A program made the translations under genes and the position numbers. A stretch of DNA of 35,430 bases. Origin: CAZVYJ01 sp964631565 (GTDB taxonomy: Bacteria > Planctomycetota > Phycisphaerae > SM23-33). Below, piece by piece: positions 1-6,153 of the stretch. The notes under the pieces were generated by a model. That model saw only the letters and a list, made by a program, of their open reading frames with translations. It made no database searches and was not told the origin of the DNA. The stretch is taken from the NCBI GenBank assembly GCA_964631565.1, contig CAZVYJ010000027.1, positions 1 to 35,430 of the forward strand. The letters are read 5' to 3'. Position 1 is the stretch's first letter, and each line of letters opens with the position of its first letter.

Positions 1-132
1 ACTCATGCGGGAACTCCGAAAGGAACTCAGCCATGAAAACTGGGGATGAGTCAGAAATCGAGCGAGCGGCCCGCAAAAGGCCGACAAAGGCGGCGTTCAA
101 TGTCGCAAGTTGCTCATCGTCGGCCGAAAAAA

Positions 133-624
133 TCAGGCCTCGACTTTTTTAACCTTCGATTCGACCAGCGCGACTATATTGCGGAAGTTCTGGAGCTTCC
201 AGGAATCGAGCTTTATCCGCTTTCCGCCGGCGCAGTTGAGCACGAGAATGCCCTTCGATTCCAGCCTCGAGGCATCCAGCGACTGGACGTCGCTCCAGGG
301 GGTTTTAGCCTTGCCCCTGTAGCCGATGCCCTCGGCGTCGGCGACCATGACCCGCCGCAGATACAGAAGGGCCAGAATGATGATGATAATCGCCGGAGGA
401 ATGAAAACGTACGGACCGTAGTAATTGAACGCCCACGTCAGCCAGCCGTTAATATCTTCGGAGAAAGACACGTAAGGATAAGCTTCCTTGATATACGCGT
501 CATAGAAGCAATAGAGGCCGGCCGCAAGCAGCATCGCCGCGAGAATGAAAAGCCGCACGGCGGGGTCTCTGCCGGCAGGACATTCCACGCGTGCCGGAAC
601 AGATACGGAAGTTTCGTTGCTCAT
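133..624 (-). CDS. hypothetical two-TM membrane protein with a PH-like C-terminal domain
   Basis: I do not recognise a named family for this 163-residue protein. Two hydrophobic segments are visible, at about residues 24-44 and 72-90 (the second rich in I and L, ending LLYLRR), joined by an aromatic loop of some 25 residues. The remaining 70 residues are soluble and alternate short strands ending in a helix (WSDVQSLD, LVLNCAGG, IKLDSW, then a helix to the C-terminus). This pattern resembles the small bacterial membrane-anchored PH-like (bPH) proteins, which is an inference from layout only. The gene converges on whatever lies left of the window and diverges from gap on the right. The start ATG is at 622-624. 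The coding call is fairly safe because of the clean membrane-protein pattern; the function is unknown. Confidence 0.7.
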   Translation of the reverse strand: MSNETSVSVPARVECPAGRDPAVRLFILAAMLLAAGLYCFYDAYIKEAYPYVSFSEDINGWLTWAFNYYGPYVFIPPAIIIIILALLYLRRVMVADAEGIGYRGKAKTPWSDVQSLDASRLESKGILVLNCAGGKRIKLDSWKLQNFRNIVALVESKVKKVEA

Positions 625-739
625 GGTAACTCAGCTCCTGCAATATCGTATGATATGACCAATAAGACGATTTACTACGTTACACCGCTGCGGCCGGATT
701 GCCAAGGTGTTTTTGGCGCCGCCGCGGCAAGAAAAGCAG

Positions 740-768
740 TTGACACTGACGGCCGGTGGAAATACTCT
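740..768 (+). promoter_or_regulatory. sigma70-like promoter of gap
   Basis: A perfect -35 box TTGACA (740-745) is followed after 17 bases by TACTCT (763-768), which matches three of six consensus -10 positions including the first two and last T. It lies about 100 bases upstream of the gap start codon and no other gene lies between, so it probably drives gap alone. Prediction from sequence only. Confidence 0.55.
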
Positions 769-869
769 ACACTGCTCCAGTCGGCGGTTCGGAAAGGTTG
801 CAATGGTCGAAAAACCGCTCGCCGGCGAGGTGTTTTGTCCCGACAACAAGCTTGAAAGGAGCATTATCA

Positions 870-1889
870 ATGGCGGTCAAAGTAGCTATTAACGGATTCG
901 GCCGAATCGGCCGACTGGTTTTCAGGGCCATGTGCGATGAGCCCGAGCGTTTCAATGTCGTCGCGATCAACGACCTGACGGACGCCGACATGCTGGCATA
1001 CCTGCTGAAGTACGACTCGACCCAGGGCCGATTCGCCGGCAAGGTGGTCGCCAAGCAGGACGCCCTCGTCGTCAACGGCAAGGAAGTGAAGATTCTCTCC
1101 GAGAAAGACCCCGCAAAGCTTCCGTGGGGCAAGCTCGGCATCGACGTCGTAATCGAAGGCACGGGCATTTTCACGTCGAACAAGACCGACGCGAAGGCCG
1201 GCTACGACAGCCACCTCGACGCCGGCGCAAAGAAAGTGATCATCACCGCCCCGACGAAGGGCACAGCCACCACGATCGTCCTCGGCGTAAACGACAGCAA
1301 GCTGACGCCGGCCGTCAAATGCATCTCCAACGCATCCTGCACCACCAACTCGCTGGCCCCGGTGGCGAAGGTTCTCCATGAGAAGTTCGGCATAGTGAAG
1401 GGCCTGATGACCACCTGCCACGGCTACACCAACGACCAGAACATCCTTGACCAGGTGCACAAGAAGAGCAAGCAGAGAGCCCGTGCAGGCGCAATCAACA
1501 TCGTTCCGACGACCACCGGCGCCGCTGTCGCGGTCGGCGAAGTCATGCCGGAACTCAAAGGCAAGCTGAACGGCTTCGCACTGCGAGTGCCGATTCCCAC
1601 CGGCTCGATTACCGACCTGACGGTCCTTGTCTCCAGGAAGACCAACATCGAAGAAGTCAACGAGACGATCAAGGCCGCCGCCGAAGGCCCGATGAAGGGC
1701 ATTATCGAGTACGTAACCGACCCGATCGTATCCAGCGACATCGTCCACAATCCGCACAGTTCGATTTTCGATTCGAACAACACGCTGGTCATGGACGGCG
1801 ACATGGTGAAGGTGACCATGTGGTACGACAACGAGTGGGGCTACTCCTGCCGCACCGCCGACCTCGCGGAAAAGGTCGCCAGCCTGTAG
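870..1889 (+). CDS. gap: glyceraldehyde-3-phosphate dehydrogenase, type I
   Basis: The product converts glyceraldehyde 3-phosphate, phosphate and NAD to 1,3-bisphosphoglycerate in cytoplasmic glycolysis. The 339-residue length is normal for the family. It opens with the Rossmann motif INGFGRIGR (residues 7-15); an Asp after the second strand (AIND, about residue 35) points to NAD rather than NADP use. The catalytic Cys157 sits in the signature ASCTTN, and WYDNEWGYS closes the catalytic domain. I chose the ATG at 870 because it is preceded by the strong ribosome binding site GAAAGGAG (854-861) and begins MAVKVAINGFG; a longer in-frame reading from 756 adds 38 residues without family similarity. 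The gene has its own promoter and terminator. pgk lies about 4 kb downstream on the same strand, separated by an accessory patch. Confidence 0.97.
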   Translation: MAVKVAINGFGRIGRLVFRAMCDEPERFNVVAINDLTDADMLAYLLKYDSTQGRFAGKVVAKQDALVVNGKEVKILSEKDPAKLPWGKLGIDVVIEGTGIFTSNKTDAKAGYDSHLDAGAKKVIITAPTKGTATTIVLGVNDSKLTPAVKCISNASCTTNSLAPVAKVLHEKFGIVKGLMTTCHGYTNDQNILDQVHKKSKQRARAGAINIVPTTTGAAVAVGEVMPELKGKLNGFALRVPIPTGSITDLTVLVSRKTNIEEVNETIKAAAEGPMKGIIEYVTDPIVSSDIVHNPHSSIFDSNNTLVMDGDMVKVTMWYDNEWGYSCRTADLAEKVASL

Positions 1890-1911
1890 CAAACAGGTTC
1901 GCTAATAAATC

Positions 1912-1942
1912 AAAAGGCCCGTCAGCAATGGCGGGCCTTTTT
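1912..1942 (+). terminator. intrinsic terminator of gap
   Basis: AAAAGGCCCG (1912-1921) pairs with CGGGCCTTTT (1932-1941) around a ten-base loop and runs into T's. It begins 22 bases after the gap stop codon. Confidence 0.85.
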
Positions 1943-2026
1943 GTTATGCGTTCGGTAAAAACAGAAGCCCCCCCGCTGCGCGACGGCTGAAGTTAAGTAA
2001 ATCTGTCAAGTGACCGAAGAAATGTC

Positions 2027-2064
2027 TTGACACCGAAACGTACGAAACAACGTACAATTCGTAC
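2027..2064 (+). promoter_or_regulatory. promoter and operator-like inverted repeat of the antitoxin gene
   Basis: A TTGACA -35 box (2027-2032) is followed by TACAAT (2053-2058); the 20-base spacing is longer than ideal. Overlapping it is an inverted repeat GTACGAA (2040-2046) and TTCGTAC (2058-2064) with an 11-base spacer, and CGTAC occurs three times (2039, 2051, 2060). Phd/YefM antitoxins normally bind such dyads in their own promoter, so this is a likely autoregulatory operator. That role is inferred from the family. Confidence 0.5.
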
Positions 2065-2089
2065 AGAACGATAGATTGGAGCGCCAACC

Positions 2090-2332
2090 ATGACTACCGT
2101 GCCGATTACCGAAGCCCGCGAACACCTGGCCGACCTGGGCAACCGCGTTTGCCTTCGGGGCGAGCGTGTCGTTGTCGAACGCCGCGGCAAGAACCTTTTC
2201 GCCCTTGTGCCCGTGGAAGACGTGGAATTGCTGGAACGGCTGGAAGACAAGCTGGACCTTGACGCCGTCCGCGCCGCCAGGGATGAACCTTCCAAACCTT
2301 GGGCCGAAGTCAAGAAGGCCCTGGGACTGTAG
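2090..2332 (+). CDS. Phd/YefM-family antitoxin, apparently without a toxin partner
   Basis: This 80-residue protein has the Phd/YefM layout: MTTVPITEARE at the N-terminus, then a small alpha/beta DNA-binding domain with VVVERRGKNLFALVPVEDVE, and an acidic helical tail (LLERLEDKLDLDAVRAARDE) that in relatives wraps the toxin. In a normal type II module it would repress its own promoter and neutralise a RelE or Doc-like toxin encoded directly downstream. Here no toxin gene follows. The left end of an insertion sequence begins at the last base of the TAG stop codon. Past the insertion there is only about 30 bases before a REP unit, with no toxin-like reading frame. The ATG at 2090 follows TTGGAG at a suitable distance. 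I see it as an orphan or relic antitoxin; a toxin elsewhere in the genome is possible. Confidence 0.8.
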   Translation: MTTVPITEAREHLADLGNRVCLRGERVVVERRGKNLFALVPVEDVELLERLEDKLDLDAVRAARDEPSKPWAEVKKALGL

Positions 2333-3292
2333 AGCCTTTTCGGACTATGCCGTAAGTCGTTTGTTTTTGACCAGTCTGGCCGCATTGAAGATTGATCTTT
2401 CCTTGAACCCATAGCGTGACGCGATGCAGCCGACGAACCCAACGTGGCAACGGTCCAAGCCCGCCGGCGAAGTTCCCCATCTGGCCGAACATCCGGTCGA
2501 TGCCGGCACGTTCGTGCAGCAGGCTCGCTCCAAACGGCCGTTCCAACAATCGCCGGGCAACCAGACGCAAGGGGCTCTGCCGCTGGTGCCCGGGTTGGAT
2601 ATTCTTTCGATGCGGCGCCACCAGCAGGAAGCCGCGTTCTGCGGCGATGTCATAGAGAGCGTTGGAATCATACTGACCATCATCGACGACATACCCGCCG
2701 CCTTCCAGGCCGGACAACAAGGTCCGAGCAACCACCTTCTCATTGACATTCAATGGTGTCACCTGCCAGATGTCGAAACCGCCTCGCGCATCGCAGATCG
2801 CATGCAATTTATAGCCTTTGGCCACCATCCCCGCGCCGCGTCCACATCGTGCGTCGGGATCTCCACTGGAGCCGCCAACCGCCAGCGGCAGACCATCGAT
2901 CCACTTGCACCAACTGCTGTCGCCGCGACTTCGCAGCCGCAGTTCCACTTCGCGAAGGAACTGGAGGACCGACTCGCTGCGCAATCGTTCGCTCATGCGC
3001 GAGGGGCTGGGCCGCCTTTGCCATTGCTGATCGCTAGGGCCAGTTCTCGCTCCTGCAGGCCCAGGACGTCGGCCTGTCATGCAGCACGGCCCAGAGATAG
3101 GTTTCCACGATCCACGCATCGCTGTACTGCTTGTATTTGTTGTTCCAATGCCGTCCGACCTGCCGTACAATGTCCACCACAATTTTCCAAAGTTCGCCTT
3201 CCATGGCTGTCTCCTTTCCAAACCAGCTAGAGACAAGTATGAAGGCGAACTATCGATCGCGCCAGAACTTATTGAGTTTTCCGAAAAGGCTC
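2332..3292 (-). mobile_element. IS5-like insertion sequence, degenerate
   Basis: The element is about 961 bp and is bounded by perfect 13-bp terminal inverted repeats: GAGCCTTTTCGGA at 2332-2344 and its complement TCCGAAAAGGCTC at 3280-3292. It carries one transposase gene on the minus strand, with the stop of its last frame touching the left inverted repeat. No convincing target-site duplication is visible (GTA left, GCA right). The left boundary coincides with the antitoxin stop codon. I place it in the IS5 group from the transposase motifs and from the GAGCC-type ends; the subgroup is uncertain. Confidence 0.8.
2345..3204 (-). pseudogene. IS5-like DDE transposase, broken by frameshifts
   Basis: Translation starts at ATG 3204, behind the strong site AAAGGAG, and gives LWKIVVDIVRQVGRHWNN and other residues typical of the N-terminus of planctomycete IS5-like transposases. 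After 56 codons (…RSENWP) it meets TAG at 3034-3036. The homologous continuation (SDQQWQRRPSPSRMSERLR…) lies one base further on. That second frame carries the DDE core: KWIDGLPLAVGG with the first Asp, VVDDGQYDS with the second, and HERAGIDRMFGQM, where Asp stands where the third acidic residue (usually Glu) is expected. Near the end a third frame (FNAARLVKNKRLTA, stop at 2345) fits the element boundary better than the second, which would run on into the antitoxin gene. Two +1 shifts suggest decay, although the first, at CCC-TAG, could be a recoding site. Inactive unless recoded. Confidence 0.75.
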
Positions 3293-3325
3293 GCAAGCTC
3301 GTGGAAAGAGATTCGCAATTTTAAC

Positions 3326-3347
3326 GGAGTCCCGATGTATATCGGGA
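3326..3347 (+). repeat. REP unit, left copy
   Basis: A GGAG tetranucleotide (3326-3329) directly precedes a perfect hairpin: TCCCGAT, loop GTAT, ATCGGGA (3330-3347). GTAG or GGAG next to the hairpin foot is the recognition layout of REP units handled by RAYT transposases. It stands 18 bases before the RAYT start codon, so it also lies in that gene's leader and could affect its translation. Confidence 0.7.
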
Positions 3348-3364
3348 CGAATGAAGGGGAGCCG

Positions 3365-3817
3365 ATGGGACATGCTTATTCAGACATTCTGCTACACATC
3401 GTATTCGGGACGCGGCAAAGACGGCCTGTGATTCAGGAGCAGTTCCATTCGCGGTTATATGAATACATGGCCGGAGTGGCGAAGATCGAATTCGGCAAAG
3501 CGATGCTCATCGGCGGAACGGCGGATCATGTTCATGCCCTTATCGTACTGCGGCCTGATGTATCGGTATCGGAGGCAATGCGAAAACTGAAATGCCTCTC
3601 AAGCGGATGGGTTCACAAAACCTTCGCGGAAAACCAGGATTTCCAGTGGCAGGAGGGATATGGTTGTTTCAGCGTCAGCAGGTCGAATATGCCCCGGGTG
3701 TACAAATATATAGAGCGGCAGCGGGAGCATCATCGGAAACAGTCTTTTGATGAAGAGTTACGCCTTTTGCTGGAACGTCATGGCATCATAGACGTCCGGG
3801 GCGAGGCTCAGATTTGA
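3365..3817 (+). CDS. REP-associated tyrosine transposase (RAYT), Y1/HUH, IS200-like
   Basis: The 150-residue protein is a single-domain Y1 transposase that would nick and join single-stranded DNA at hairpin-bearing sites. The HUH metal-binding motif is DHVHALIVL (about residues 58-66). The C-terminal helix VYKYIERQREHHRKQSF carries the candidate nucleophilic Tyr and the EHHRK signature common in this family. The end, EELRLLLERHGI, is also typical. I chose ATG 3365 because AAGGGGA precedes it and MGHAYSDILLHIVFGT is the usual opening; the longer frame from 3131 overlaps the insertion sequence. GGAG-hairpin units lie on both sides in inverted orientation. RAYTs are thought to be domesticated, spreading REP units rather than themselves. 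The frame is intact. Confidence 0.88.
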   Translation: MGHAYSDILLHIVFGTRQRRPVIQEQFHSRLYEYMAGVAKIEFGKAMLIGGTADHVHALIVLRPDVSVSEAMRKLKCLSSGWVHKTFAENQDFQWQEGYGCFSVSRSNMPRVYKYIERQREHHRKQSFDEELRLLLERHGIIDVRGEAQI

Positions 3818-3831
3818 CAATATTTCAATCG

Positions 3832-3853
3832 TCCCGATGTATATCGGGACTCC
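3832..3853 (-). repeat. REP unit, right copy, inverted
   Basis: The same hairpin (3832-3849) as at 3330-3347, but read on the minus strand it is preceded by GGAG (3853 down to 3850). The hairpin core GTCCCGATGTATATCGGGAC (3831-3850) is identical to 3329-3348. With the left copy it brackets the RAYT gene as an inverted pair. Confidence 0.7.
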
Positions 3854-3874
3854 GCTCATGTCATTGCACCGTCA

Positions 3875-3894
3875 CCACGGGCTTGCGCCCGTGG
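3875..3894. repeat. GC-rich hairpin, REP-like
   Basis: CCACGGGC (3875-3882), loop TTGC, GCCCGTGG (3887-3894): a perfect 8-bp stem with no T run, 22 bases beyond the right REP unit. It may be another REP-type repeat of this genome; only one copy is seen in the window. Confidence 0.4.
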
Positions 3895-3948
3895 CTATGA
3901 TTCAAAAAACATTGCTTGATGTCGGCAAATTGCCATCATGCGGCCATT

Positions 3949-3980
3949 AAAAGGCCCGCTCCTGAGGAACGGGCCTTTTT
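3949..3980. terminator. bidirectional terminator between the RAYT and prolyl isomerase genes
   Basis: AAAAGGCCCG (3949-3958) pairs with CGGGCCTTTT (3970-3979), with A's on one side and T's on the other so that it can work on both strands. It lies 27 bases past the stop codon of the minus-strand isomerase gene. Confidence 0.8.
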
Positions 3981-4006
3981 GCATGCGAATGGGATATTGA
4001 GAAAAC

Positions 4007-5011
4007 TTATTGGCCTTCGGTTTTGTCTGTCTTGTCGGTCTTTTCCGTCTTATCGGCCTGCTTGAAAATCACTATCTTGCAGTTCGTCAGGGCCTGGTCG
4101 AGTATTTCGTTGTTTATGCGGGCCTTTATCGCGTTCTGCGCGACGGCTTCGCTGCGCTTCGTGTCCGTTTTGTCGCTGCCGGGCTTGACGGCCGTCGTCT
4201 TGATGATGTGGAAGCCGAACTGCGTCCGCACCACGCCGGATATCTCGCCGACCTTGAGGTCGTAGGCTGCTTCGGAAAACGGCGTCACCATACGGGCGAA
4301 CTCGAACTCCTTCAGGTCGCCGCCGGCCTTGCCGGACGGGCAGTCGGAATATTTCGCCGCGGCTTCTTCAAACGTAATCTTGCCGGCCTTGATGTCGGCC
4401 CTGATCTTCTCCAGTCTGGCGATGACCTCTTTCTGCTCTTCCGTCGAGGCGGTCTGGTCGCAGGTCAGCAGGATGTGGCTGGCCGTCACCTTCGTCCCGT
4501 TGAAATAGTTCGGATGGTCCTCGATGAACTTCTTGACCTTCTCCTCGCTTATCTGCCCGGCGAGGTATTTCTGGCTGCGGATATTATCCAGCAGCTGCTC
4601 CTCGGTCATGCCCATCGAACCGAGAATTTCATCGACCGTTTTGCCTTCCGCCGCGGCGACGGTCGTCAGCTGGTCCCTTACCTTGGCTATTTCTTCCTGG
4701 CTGAGTTCAACCTTGTGCCTATCGAGATAGACGTGCATCAGCTCGCTGTATATCAGGCCCTGGAGAAGCTGCCGGCGGTATTGCTCCAGCTGCTCTTCGG
4801 GATATTTCTTGCCGCCCTGCCTGAGCAGCTTTTCGACCTGGCCGGCGGTGATTTCGGCGTCGCCGACCTTCGCCAGAACCGTCAGGCCTTCGGTATCGCT
4901 GCCGGACTCGACGGCGGGCTTGTTCTTGTCCTCGTCGAAATCGCCGCCCAAAGCCGCGGACATGACAGTCGCAATGCAAAAAGCCGCTATGATTATCCGT
5001 TTCGAATACAC
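4007..5011 (-). CDS. secreted parvulin-type peptidyl-prolyl isomerase (SurA/PrsA-like)
   Basis: The protein should help fold exported proteins outside the cytoplasmic membrane by cis-trans isomerisation of prolyl bonds. Residues 1-22 look like a signal peptide (MYSKR, then a hydrophobic run ending SAALGG). A SurA-N-like helical chaperone region follows at about 45-165 (AKVGDAEITAGQVEKLLRQ…), and a rotamase domain at about 172-275: VTASHILLTCDQ, CPSGKAGGDLKEFEFARMVTPF and QFGFHIIKTT are its hallmark blocks. The C-terminus has a short K-T-D/E repeat (DKTEKTDKTDKTEG), probably disordered. At 334 residues it has one parvulin domain, unlike E. coli SurA with two. It is the only gene of its unit and ends before a bidirectional terminator. 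Confidence 0.9.
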   Translation of the reverse strand: MYSKRIIIAAFCIATVMSAALGGDFDEDKNKPAVESGSDTEGLTVLAKVGDAEITAGQVEKLLRQGGKKYPEEQLEQYRRQLLQGLIYSELMHVYLDRHKVELSQEEIAKVRDQLTTVAAAEGKTVDEILGSMGMTEEQLLDNIRSQKYLAGQISEEKVKKFIEDHPNYFNGTKVTASHILLTCDQTASTEEQKEVIARLEKIRADIKAGKITFEEAAAKYSDCPSGKAGGDLKEFEFARMVTPFSEAAYDLKVGEISGVVRTQFGFHIIKTTAVKPGSDKTDTKRSEAVAQNAIKARINNEILDQALTNCKIVIFKQADKTEKTDKTDKTEGQ

Positions 5012-5046
5012 TGATTTTCTCCTGATTTAGAAACCATAAACAAAAT

Positions 5047-5156
5047 GAACCACAGAGTTCACGCCCATACGGGCGGGCGTATGCCCGGAGGACACGAAGT
5101 AAACACATGAAACCTTAAATCTGCATCTTTTGTGCACTCTGTGTCCTTCGTGGTTC
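5047..5156. repeat. imperfect inverted repeat in the 312-base spacer 5012-5323
   Basis: The spacer between the isomerase gene and the next minus-strand gene holds no gene I can support. It starts with an imperfect palindrome: GAACCAC (5047-5053) matches GTGGTTC (5150-5156), and CACAGAG (5051-5057) matches CTCTGTG (5137-5143). A small hairpin CATACG-GGCGGG-CGTATG lies inside. CGCCCATACGGGC (5062-5074) recurs at 35363-35375. This looks like a dispersed non-coding repeat family. The rest of the spacer (5157-5323) shows nothing clear beyond a short CGCC/GGCG hairpin near 5200-5220. Confidence 0.4.
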
Positions 5157-5323
5157 CGGCTGTTTCTTTTTGTTAGGCGTTCTTAAGTTTTAACGGTCAC
5201 GCCGCCCCTCGGGGGCGTCACAAAGACATTATCGGCACTTGCCAACAGTTAATTCAACGTAACCGGCGGCACAAAGTAGCTGCCGGGCTTATAGAAAAGA
5301 CAGATATCCGACACAAAGGCTAG

Positions 5324-5968
5324 TTACTGGAATATCAGCGTGCCGAATTTTTCGTAGTCGTGGAACTCGTGGCCGGTGCGATGGTCCCATGCCGAATGCG
5401 ACGGCGCGCCGTCGTCGTAGTCGATGCGATACAGGTTGCCGCGCCATTTCATGCCGGGTTTCGGCGGTATGTTGGTGAAACCCTTCAGCAGTGCGTACGG
5501 TATGAAGAACTCGGCCGTCCAGCCTTCGACTTCGGCGTAAGGCGCCCTCGCCCCGCCGCGGACGGAAGTCGCCCGCCGCGTCCGCCGCTCGGCATCGTAG
5601 TGCCACGGCTGCCAGCCCTGGAACACCTTGCCGTCATTGGCGATCATCAGGGCAAGCTCGGTTTTCAGCGGCGAAAGCTGGTATTCGAAATAAAGCAGCT
5701 TGCTCTCGTCCGGCCAGATGTATATCTCGACCACGTCTTCAAGATAGGTGTCCGACGAGTCCACGGTGTGGGTGCAGGCGAGAATTTTGTCCTGGCAGTC
5801 GAAAAGGTAGTACAGGCCCTTTTCGCTGTAGAGCATTTTCGCCCGCGTGGCGTGTTTTGTGGTTCCGCTTACGCGTGTGAGTTTCAGCCATTCCGTTTTC
5901 CGCCAGGCCGGGTTGTCGCCGCGCCCGTCGAGGTCGAAATCGTCGGTTTTGTGAACTTTGAGTTCCAT
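5324..5968 (-). CDS. CBM9/DOMON-like carbohydrate-binding protein
   Basis: The 214-residue product is probably a family 9 carbohydrate-binding-like beta sandwich. Supporting blocks are GDNPAWRKTEWLKL at the N-terminus (the usual 'value of the target minus W' opening), LYYLFDCQDKIL, DTYLEDVVEIYIWPD (the EDVVEIYI strand is characteristic), WTAEFFIPYALL and the closing RGNLYRIDYDDG…SAWDHRTGHEFHDYEKFGTLIF. No signal peptide is visible, so this copy may be cytoplasmic or lack export. I chose ATG 5968 because AAGGAG lies just upstream and family similarity begins there; the frame is open to 6091 but those residues look non-coding. It stands alone, divergent from pgk. Such domains are common in planctomycetes that feed on polysaccharides; the ligand is unknown. 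Confidence 0.78.
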   Translation of the reverse strand: MELKVHKTDDFDLDGRGDNPAWRKTEWLKLTRVSGTTKHATRAKMLYSEKGLYYLFDCQDKILACTHTVDSSDTYLEDVVEIYIWPDESKLLYFEYQLSPLKTELALMIANDGKVFQGWQPWHYDAERRTRRATSVRGGARAPYAEVEGWTAEFFIPYALLKGFTNIPPKPGMKWRGNLYRIDYDDGAPSHSAWDHRTGHEFHDYEKFGTLIFQ

Positions 5969-6072
5969 GTTCAGCCAGCTCCTTGAATGCCTTTTGCCTT
6001 TGCAACGCCGGTCGGAATTATCGAATAACGCCGGCGATAATGCAATTGCCTCGCGCTGCGACAACTGGGATA

Positions 6073-6101
6073 TTGAAATTTTCCCCGACAAAGCCTAATC
6101 T
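6073..6101 (+). promoter_or_regulatory. possible pgk promoter
   Basis: TTGAAA (6073-6078) and TAATCT (6096-6101) are separated by 17 bases, about 50 bases upstream of the pgk start. The -35 box is good and the -10 is moderate. Confidence 0.4.
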
Positions 6102-6153
6102 TTCGGCTCAGTTTCCGACAAAAGTCAAACGGCATCTAAGTAGAGGAACTACA

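Noticed and set aside
1..49. Possible C-terminal end of an upstream gene (MRELRKELSHENWG, stop at 47-49)
   Set aside because: Too short to judge without the sequence to the left; it could be the tail of a plus-strand gene, but nothing in it is diagnostic.
46..855. 269-residue open frame on the plus strand
   Set aside because: It overlaps the minus-strand membrane protein and the gap promoter and has an arginine-rich composition without motifs.
2310..3296. Single 328-residue reading of the transposase
   Set aside because: It starts outside the right inverted repeat, with no ribosome binding site, and runs through the left inverted repeat into the antitoxin gene. The element's own start is ATG 3204 in another frame.
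4010..5014. 334-residue open frame on the plus strand
   Set aside because: It mirrors the prolyl isomerase gene; the minus-strand reading has a signal peptide and parvulin motifs, the plus-strand reading has none.
5969..6091. N-terminal extension of the CBM9-like protein by 41 residues
   Set aside because: The stretch has no family similarity, and AAGGAG directly precedes ATG 5968; the region is the divergent spacer that holds the pgk promoter.
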